A stretch of 64,000 nt of DNA from Lineus longissimus (taxonomy: Eukaryota; Nemertea; Pilidiophora; Heteronemertea; Lineidae). The DNA is taken from positions 12,030,001 through 12,094,000 of the forward strand of contig NC_088316.1 in the NCBI RefSeq assembly GCF_910592395.1, in the 5' to 3' direction. The position numbers and the translations under genes were made by a program. Below the pieces are notes generated by a model. That model was not told the DNA's origin and made no database searches. It saw only the letters and a program-made list of their open reading frames with translations. Below, one piece after another: positions 57,001 to 64,000 of this stretch (positions are counted from its first letter, which is position 1; every line of letters starts with the position of its first letter).

Positions 57001-59675
57001 TTTAAATGTAACCACATACATATAGGTTTTTAAACTTTAAGTCCTTTGCCATCCTTCTTCCAGATCGGGTCATTTTTGTCGACTACGAGATATCAGCATT
57101 TTCTTGGCCGACTCAGGATTTGGCTACTTTCCTAGAATTTTCTGCGACAGGCAAGTTATTTTCGAATAAAGAGGCTATCACTCTTAGAAATTAAGGTTTT
57201 TGAGTTTCTGAAGGCGCAATAGGCTTAATCATGCTAAATTGCGTATGGCTGATAGTCCTGGCCTTTTTTGAGGCCGCACATAGGCACGATGTATAGTGTC
57301 GCGGATCGACGCCTATTTTAATGAGCTACCAGAAATGCTTGTAACCCTGCCTTTTATTTGGATACCCGTTACAGCCCAAGAGAGACCACTTTTATGATCT
57401 GCAGCTCTTTCCTTAAAGGATTGGTCTTCGACGGTAACTTCCCAGAGCGGCATCCCCCAGCACTGAGAAAGATGTTTCTGAGGGAGTACCTAGAAACGCA
57501 GAGGAGTCTGGGAGATCTGGATCATGACGTCACGGACCACGATGTGGAGAGACTCTTAGTCCTTGTCGAGAAAGCAGTATTAGTGAGTTTTCAAAACTGC
57601 TTCTTTCACGACTCTGTTACTAGTACTAGTTAACTGACCGCATTGTATTTGAGAAGATCATTCTAAAACAACTGGGCTTAGAATAAATTGCACATTACAG
57701 TGTAAATGCACTATGCGCCAATGAAGCCTCGTTTTGAATTCAGCCGTTCTGCTTGGGTTGGTACAAAATGTAGATTGCATTTCAAAAGTATTTCAAACCA
57801 CTCTATTCGTTATTGAATTTGAGATGTTTTAGAATAGAAATTAATATCTCACTGTCGGTATTGATTAGAGCTAAAATTGGGTGGAGCTAAAACATTGGCC
57901 AAAACCTCGGCTACGCCTCGGTTTTGGCCTACATTTTAGCACCACCCTCGCGGTTTTGGTGAGACAGCCAATACGTCCAGTTCGGTATAAATTTCTTGAA
58001 ACTAAATCATGACGATCAACAGTCAGTGAGAAAGTTATCACGCCTTGGATTACGATGGCACGTTTTTGGTCATGCTTTGTCCGTATCAGGCAAAGTAATA
58101 AATAAATCAATCAATCAAAATGAGAGTGTTTATAGTGCCAATATCAAGTGATAAGCGACACTTTACATTGTACATAGCTAAGAAACAGGTTTTTAAGTGA
58201 CCCGCTGGTCAGTGTCCGCAAACTGATTGGCAGTCGGTTCCACAGCTTGGGAGCGACGCAAGAAAAAGGCTCTGTCTCCAACCTAGCCCTTGGCTGGTCA
58301 AAAAGCAAACGGGCCATCTGAGAATATTAATTGGCCGGTGGGTTGCTTAACCTGCAAAAGTTTCCGTAAATACAGTTGCGCCGTCCCCATGATGGCGCGC
58401 CACAAGGTCGCCAGCGAAGACGGAAAAAGGAAACCGCCAAAAGCGAAACAATACTGTATGGACTCGCAGCCTTTGCGATCATTCCCGGAGCGATTTTTGG
58501 TTGGCTAATTCAGATGGTTCGATCTCCTTTAGACGCTCTGTACAGTCCAAATCACAAATGACATCCATCCTGCTTGCGTGCCGAGTTGCGCACCAGTGAC
58601 ATGCTGATCTCTCTATGTTTACGCGCGACTTGCGTGCTGCTGAGTAGCACGTAAATGACGCACCAATGACGCGAACTTAGCGATGATAATCGTGGTTTGG
58701 ACTGTGCATGGTGTACGTTGCCGTTTAGAAAAAACACAGTTTTGTTCTGCTGGAATCGCTTCACTCATAAATATTCACTACCCAACCTATCATAACGCAC
58801 CCTGGTTCTTTTTTCAGCCACACTTCTTGTTTTATACTGGATGTTCTCTTGTGAATGCCAGCGGCCCTGAGAGAAACGGCGTCCCTAGAAAGAACATGTT
58901 ACAGTAAGTACTGAGATCTGGACCAACAATATATGAAAAATACCTTCCGCCAGTGGGTCGGCCGAGATTGCCTGATGCTTTAAGTCTCTTTTCGCCACTC
59001 AAATGTTCGTTATGACGGCTGTCAAGTAAGAGCAATATCGTACTAATCAATCTTAACGCTAGACTAACCACTAGAATGGGCAATACTGAACTAGCATTGA
59101 AAAAATTATTGTCACAACATAGTTAAATCCCTGATACCCCATGATGAATTCCATGATATTCTAGCAGTTTCTAGGTTGATATGTCTACTTAATCAAGAAT
59201 AGGCGGACTATGAAAAACCATTCATAAATATCTTTGAAATATTCAATATAACACTACAAAATATAATCAAACGATATGTACATGTATCTCCACTTTTGGC
59301 AAATCTCATGTTTCGCGAGATTCATGTAGTCAAATACCGTAGCCACTTCCAGAAGTATATAAGTATATACAAGAATGAGGCAAGTGCTGTAAATACAGAA
59401 CTTGATATGAACGGATCAATTTGCCCCCTATCTGTAAGGACCAGATGATGGACAGGTAACCTACATGCTAATCAGCATGTTTTTTGTTCGTGGTTGGACA
59501 GGTACTGTATGATATATTCGACCAATCAGCCCTCTTGTTAAAACCGTTGTTGGACGGCTACTCTATTTCTACGGACCAATCAGCTGTCTTGTTTTGTTTC
59601 AGGCTCTCCCTCAATAACTACGGATGGTACATGAGAAATAAGGAGAGAATCCAGGCTTTAGAAGTCCCACAATAA
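54086..59675 (+). CDS. Ethanolamine/choline kinase-like protein, 8 exons, 377 aa
   Basis: Exons: 54,086-54,220; 54,831-55,111; 55,904-56,068; 56,316-56,458; 57,064-57,150; 57,419-57,582; 58,818-58,903; 59,603-59,675 (TAA). Phases agree (0, 2, 2, 1, 1, 0, 2). The family transfers phosphate from ATP to ethanolamine or choline in the cytosol, the first step of the Kennedy pathway. Seen motifs: SGFVN (residues 50-54, place of the nucleotide-binding loop), 'NRERELAA' and 'YCIFKNGVCMEYI' as in ethanolamine kinases, the Brenner motif H227-L-D229-AHPS-N234, and metal-binding D248 in 'FVDYE'. The usual 'DIGNHF.E' after it reads 'DLATFLEF'. Length is normal for the family. Ethanolamine over choline is inference, and the altered motifs may mean a different substrate. 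Intron 5 seems to use a GC donor (AG|GCAAGT). Confidence 0.85.
54304..54536. mobile_element. Insertion in intron 1 of the first kinase gene
   Basis: Intron 1 is 610 bp here but 330 bp in the second copy. The extra sequence falls between 'gtcgaaaaatg' and 'gtgggtggtgt', which are adjacent in copy 2 (near 63,285-63,305). Part of the insert ('cccagctctgc', 'cgtggagctgttc') matches 51,780-51,890. The second copy thus preserves an approximate empty site. Confidence 0.6.
57865..57968. mobile_element. Hairpin transposon fragment in intron 6
   Basis: 'ggtggagctaaaacattggc' and 'caaaacctcgg' are followed after 5 bases by 'cctcggttttg' and 'gcctacattttagcaccacc'. The right end 'ctcgcggttttggtgagaca' matches, in reverse complement, fragments near 4,880 and 15,366. 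Confidence 0.6.
58095..58320 (-). mobile_element. LINE 3' end (reverse-transcriptase C-terminus relic)
   Basis: Minus-strand translation gives 'FSCVAPKLWNRLPISLRTL', the conserved 'AP.LWN.LP..LR' motif near the C-terminus of ORF2 in CR1/Jockey-like non-LTR retrotransposons. It ends at a stop at 58,144-58,146. A short 3' tail follows, ending in TTGA-type repeats (about 58,095-58,120). It is 5'-truncated and inactive, inside intron 6 of the kinase gene and in the opposite orientation. Confidence 0.75.
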
Positions 59676-59676
59676 A
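59671..59676 (+). terminator. Polyadenylation hexamer overlapping the stop codon
   Basis: AATAAA spans the TAA stop (59,673-59,675). I see no other AATAAA in the next ~150 bp. Use of this one would leave a 3' UTR of only 15-25 bases. Confidence 0.4.
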
Positions 59677-59944
59677 TTTGGTGAAACATAATGTAGACAT
59701 TTGAATAAGTGGCCGCAGCGGGAGAGCAGAAAAGGCGTAGATTTTTATTTATAAATGGCAAAGCAGAATTGCATTTCAATAGCCAAATTTAGCTTCGACA
59801 TGATTTTTATGTATAAGTGCATATATAAGATAAAAAAAACGCCTTTTCTGATTCCCGGTACGGCCGCATATTCCAATGTATACAGTATCACTTCAATACT
59901 GACACACGCCGATGGAGAGTACACCCGACCAGTTTCCTGTAGTT

Positions 59945-61545
59945 TTTTCCCGTTTTACACTATACCACAACACTGGATGACACATGTTGATGGATAGAGG
60001 GCAAGCTACCCTTAGTATCTTATATTTTAACATTGCCACAACACTGCATAACACACGTTGATCGATAGTGGGCCAGCTTCCTATATAGCATCTTCCATAT
60101 TAACATAACCATAACAGTGCTTGATACACGTTGGTGGATAGTGGGCCAGCTCCCTTCAGTATCTTCCATTTCAACACTACCACAACACTGCATGACACGC
60201 GTTGGTGGATAGTGGGCCAGCTTTCTTTAGTATATTCCATTTTAACATTACCACAACACTGCATGACACACGTTGATTGATAGTGGGCCAGCTTCCTTTA
60301 GTATCTTCCATTTTAACATTACCACGACACTGCATGACACACGTTGATGGATAGTGGGCCAGCTTCCTTTAGCATCTTCCTTTTTAACATTACCACGACA
60401 CTGCAAGACACACGCTGATGGATAGTGGGCCAGCTTCATTTATTATCTTCCATTTTAACATTACCACATCACAGCATGACACGCGTTGATGGACAGTGGG
60501 CCAGCTTCCTTTTATGTTCCCTTTTAACATTACCACAACAGTGCATGACCACGTTGATGGATCGTGGGCCAGCTTCCTTTAGTATCTTCCATTTTAACAT
60601 AACCACAACACTGCATGACACACGCTGATGGATAGTGGGCCAGTTTCCTTTAGTATCTTCTATTTTAACATTACCACAACACTGCATAACACACGTTGAT
60701 GGATCGTGGGCCAGCTTCCCTTAGCATCTTATATTTTAACATTGCCACAACACTGCATAACACACGTTGATGGATAGTGGGCCAGCTTCCTATATAGCAT
60801 CTTCCCTTTTAACATAACCATAACAGTGCTTGATACACGTTGGTGGATAGTGGGCCAGCTTCCTTCAGTATCTTCCATTTCAACATTACCACAACACTGC
60901 ATGACACACGTTGGTGGATAGTGGGCCAGCTTTCTTTAATATATTCCATTTTAACATTACCACAACACTGCATGACACACGTTGATGGATAGTGGGCCAG
61001 CTTCCTTCAGCATCTTCCATTTTAACATTACCACGACACTGCAAGACACACGCAGATGGATAGTGGACCAGCTTCATTTAGTATCTTCCATTTTAACATT
61101 ACCACATCACAGTATGACACGCGTTGATGGACAGTGGGCCAGCTTCATTTTATGTTCCCTTTTAACATTACCACAACAGTGCATGACCACGTTGATGGAT
61201 CGTGGGCCAGCTTCCTTTAGTATCTTCCTTTTTAACATAACCACAACACTGCATGACACACGCTGATGGATAGTGGGCCAGTTTCCTTTAGTATCTTCTA
61301 TTTTAACATTACCACAACACTGCATAACACACGTTGATGGATCGTGGGCCAGCTTCCTTTAGTATCTTCTATTTTAACATAACCACAACAGTGCATGACA
61401 CAAGTTGATGGGTAGTGGGCCAGCTTCCTTTTATGTTCCCTTTTAACATAGCCACAACCACAACAACACTACATGACATTTGCTGATGCATAGTGGGCCA
61501 GCATTCCTTTAGTGTCTTCTATTTCGCCACACAGGCGAGTCATCG
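59945..61545. repeat. 71-bp minisatellite with higher-order structure, ~22 copies
   Basis: The unit contains 'ttttaacattaccacaacac', 'tgcatgacacacgttgatgg', 'atagtgggccagcttccttt' and 'agtatcttcc'. Unit starts at 60,250 and 60,321 give 71 bp. Marked variants recur far apart: 'attgccacaac' at 60,032 and 60,741 (709 bp), and 'ctgcaagaca' at 60,401 and 61,039 (638 bp). A block of nine to ten units has therefore been duplicated as a whole. Frames inside are repeat translations, not genes. Confidence 0.9.
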
Positions 61546-62408
61546 TCATGGTCAAGTGATAATCATTTTGCTAGTTTTAGTGTCTGAAACATGTTAAAGA
61601 TGATAAAACGGCCCTGCAGCATTGGGAAATCCTATTTCATGCTTACACTTGGTATCCTCATAATTCGTTGTATCTCTTCTAAAGATTTAATATATACCGT
61701 TCAAAACAACTTCGTCTTTTTGTTCACTTAGTTTTTGTGTTAGACCATCGAGGGCACTTGCACTCTGCCAGGAAGGGTCGATGTCCTAACACGACTTAAA
61801 CGTCTGATTCTCCAAAAGCGCTCTCAACCTGGGTCACCGCGATTAAACTAGGGTATTTTCCAGAGCAAATTTTATGTATGCTCGATTAGTTGGCAGTGCA
61901 CTTTTATTCAAATGCGCGGATGATTATATATTAATTACCAGATAACCGCGCCGGTGGCTGGGGCCGAGCGATCGAGGTACACACTCTTAAAATCAATTAG
62001 TAAAAATGACTATTTTTAATCTGTTTCATTTTTATTACTTTGGTAGTACGTGTAATTCCTATTGCACCTTCTGGAAAGTTAGTTGTTTTAACTACCAAAC
62101 GAGTAACTCTTAACCATTCTGATGATTATTTTTACTACTAATTTTCAATTAGAGTAACTACTGCATGGTTACCGGTAGTTCCACTACTTTTTTTTACCAA
62201 TATCACAGTTGGTGCGATAACAACTACTGGACTACAGTTGTTTTACTAACAAACATTAAAAGTGCACGACCTTAAAACATCCCGTAATCGTAATCGTAGG
62301 TGGTGCGGAAACTCCCTATTAGGCAAGATTTGCAACCCTTAAGAAACAAGGACAAAGTACGAAGTGAGTCGCCGAGTCCTGTGCTGATTCATTCACACGG
62401 CCCTCGTA
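61546..62408. other. Non-coding stretch, one weak palindrome
   Basis: No exon recognised. Around 61,990-62,165 'aatcaattagtaaaaatga' and 'tttttactactaattttca' pair loosely, possibly an eroded foldback element. Confidence 0.4.
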
Positions 62409-62788
62409 TATGGTAGGCTGTAGTGGACATAAATGCCGATTTATGTTCTAGGACACAATTCCTGTTCAGCGTTTGGTTGATTAATGGTCGAGAACAGAAT
62501 TCCTGTACTGATATTGGCTGATTTATGTTCTGGACCATTATTCCTGGCCAGTGATTGGTCGATTAATGGTCTAGAACAGAATTCCTGTACTGTGATTGGC
62601 TGATTTATGTTCTAGCCCATTATTCCTGGTCAGCGGTGATTGGTTGATTAATAATTATGTTCTGGAACATAAATCGGCATTTATGTCCACTACGGCCTAC
62701 CATACTCGACCATTTATCAACCAATCGCTGAACAGGAATTGTGTCCTAGAACATAAATCGGCATTTATGTCCACTACAGCCTACCATA
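62409..62788. mobile_element. 380-bp MITE with ~60-bp near-perfect inverted repeats
   Basis: The left end TATGGTAGGCTGTAGTGGAC and its following ~43 bases are repeated inverted at the right end (...CCACTACAGCCTACCATA). The outermost TA on both sides could be the TA duplication of Tc1/mariner-type elements. Inside, a ~100-bp block ('aacagaattcctgtactg', 'ttggctgatttatgttct') is duplicated, and a second inner copy of the terminal block occurs at 62,665-62,703. No coding capacity. Confidence 0.8.
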
Positions 62789-63108
62789 GATGTCAACAGC
62801 CTGTCTGAAATAAGATTTGAACAATCGACCGGTTGACCGGGCATTCGATAATTGACTGACAAGATTTTTTGTGCATTTGAAAATACCTGTTTAATATGTC
62901 ATGGAAACTATTTGGTACTTTAAAAGTGAACTTATCCTCCATTCTAGTTGTGATCAATTTGGGATGAAGGATGCAGTCCATCATGTTAATGATTTGCTGG
63001 AACATTGGGGAGATAAATTTATTTTGATATTACTTCGACCCTGACAAAGCCCATGAGAATAACTGATTTCACCCAAGCATATTGAAGTGTGCTGTTGGAT
63101 TAGAAGCG

Positions 63109-63851
63109 ATGACTGCTAACGTACGATCACAACCACTCATTTTAGACGAAGTTGTCAATGGAGAAGATCCTGAACCTGATCAGCGGATAATATTTCTGAA
63201 TATAAGACCACAATGGACCAAAGAAGACAAAATAAAGCTAAATGTAAGTATGGCATGCCACTCACATTTACGTCATGTAAAGGGTCGAAAAATGGTGGGT
63301 GGTGTCTTCATGGCACAGTCGAATCGGGGAGTTTCAAGGCGGTTATCGCCCGGAACTGGTACCAACACACTGTCCGGGCCATCTTTGCTTGACAGGTGGT
63401 ATATAGGGTCTAACGATAAAGTTGGAGCTGATGACCTTGTCTACTGTTAGAAACTGTCCAAATTTGGTGTTCATCGCTTGCACCATTCTGGAGAACTTCC
63501 ATGCACCCTCGCCCCATTAGGAGCGTGAAAACTTGTCAGAACTATCGCAGTTAATGTTTTGTTCTTTTCCCAGCCCTGTCCTGGCTCCGGCTTTGTCAAC
63601 ATCATCCTTCTAGCAACCTACGATGGCAAAACAGCAGATGCTGTGGTGGTCCGGATCTTCATTCAGGCCTTCGAGTACATGATGAACAGAGAACGCGAGT
63701 TAGCTGCCACGATGATGTCTAATGAAAGAGGGTTAACACCAAAAATTTACTGCATCTTCGAAAATGGAGTCTGTATGGAGTACATATTTGGAGAGCGCTT
63801 TAATTGGAGGAGGTTGGCAGAGAAACCACTAAATGATGAAAAAATTCTAAG
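63109..63851 (+). CDS. Second ethanolamine/choline kinase-like gene, first two exons only
   Basis: Exon 1 (63,109-63,243) has the same length as in the first copy. Exon 2 (63,574-63,851) is one codon shorter (QAFEYMM for QNVYEFLM). Both donors and the acceptor are conserved, and the gene continues past the window. Changes are scattered and keep frame. At one site this copy is closer to the family consensus ('IFENG', against 'IFKNG' in copy 1). The paralogue starts 9,023 bp downstream of copy 1 in the same orientation, with conserved 5' flank and intron sequence, so this is a tandem duplication. Confidence 0.85.
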
Positions 63852-64000
63852 GTAGGCTTTTATTTGCTCTCTATACTCGACTTCAGAAGTACATTTTACT
63901 TGGCTGAATTCTTCAGAGTTTGTTTTTTCCTAATTCTAACTTTGGGATCGAAGAGGATTGTCACATTTTAATAACCATGGTAAGTTTCGAATGTTTTTGT

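Noticed and set aside
57374-57403. Earlier acceptors for kinase exon 6 (after 'gttacag' at 57,374 or 'ctgcag' at 57,403)
   Set aside because: With the phase left by exon 5 they give a frameshift or stop; only the acceptor before 57,419 keeps the kinase frame.
60248-61325. Several 63-94 codon frames with repeating 'CNVKMED'-like or 'FNITTTLHDTR'-like sequence
   Set aside because: They are frames through the 71-bp minisatellite, which is not divisible by three and drifts between units.

Overview
The window is from the nuclear genome of a multicellular animal. Genes are split into many short exons with GT-AG introns (one probable GC-AG). There is no operon structure. About three quarters of the sequence is non-coding and full of short palindromic transposons, a tRNA-derived SINE, a LINE relic and minisatellites. 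The gene content (a death-effector-domain protein with a ZU5 domain, an astacin metalloprotease with a long ShK tail, ethanolamine-kinase-like genes) fits an invertebrate, probably a marine bilaterian. I cannot resolve the phylum from the sequence alone. The exon models below were assembled by hand from reading frame, splice signals and phase; none has been checked against transcripts.

Layout. Positions 1 to about 24,700 form a gene-poor region in which I found no convincing exon, only inverted-repeat elements, tandem duplications, a microsatellite and a SINE with a clear target-site duplication. Positions 24,755-31,400 (+) hold a seven-exon gene for a 557-residue protein: an N-terminal death effector domain, a ZU5 domain, then a coiled coil with a basic tail. 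An 81-bp minisatellite follows its polyadenylation signal. Positions 34,655-49,805 (-) hold a 22-exon gene for a secreted astacin-family zinc metalloprotease with twelve ShK domains. Every splice junction keeps frame, but one in-frame TAA falls two codons after the last zinc ligand. Positions 49,870-54,085 are intergenic and contain a foldback element of about 880 bp. Positions 54,086-59,675 (+) hold an eight-exon ethanolamine/choline-kinase-like gene of 377 residues. After a 71-bp minisatellite (59,945-61,545) and a 380-bp transposon, a second copy of the kinase gene starts at 63,109 and runs off the window. The two copies lie 9,023 bp apart, as tandem duplicates.

How the parts relate. The three gene families are functionally unrelated: intracellular death-fold signalling, extracellular proteolysis, and phospholipid head-group phosphorylation. 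They look like ordinary neighbours, not a system. The most unusual points are the DED-ZU5-coiled-coil architecture, the nonsense codon inside an otherwise complete astacin gene, and a 32-bp minisatellite in an astacin intron. Each unit of that minisatellite is a copy of the neighbouring exon end together with its 5' splice site.
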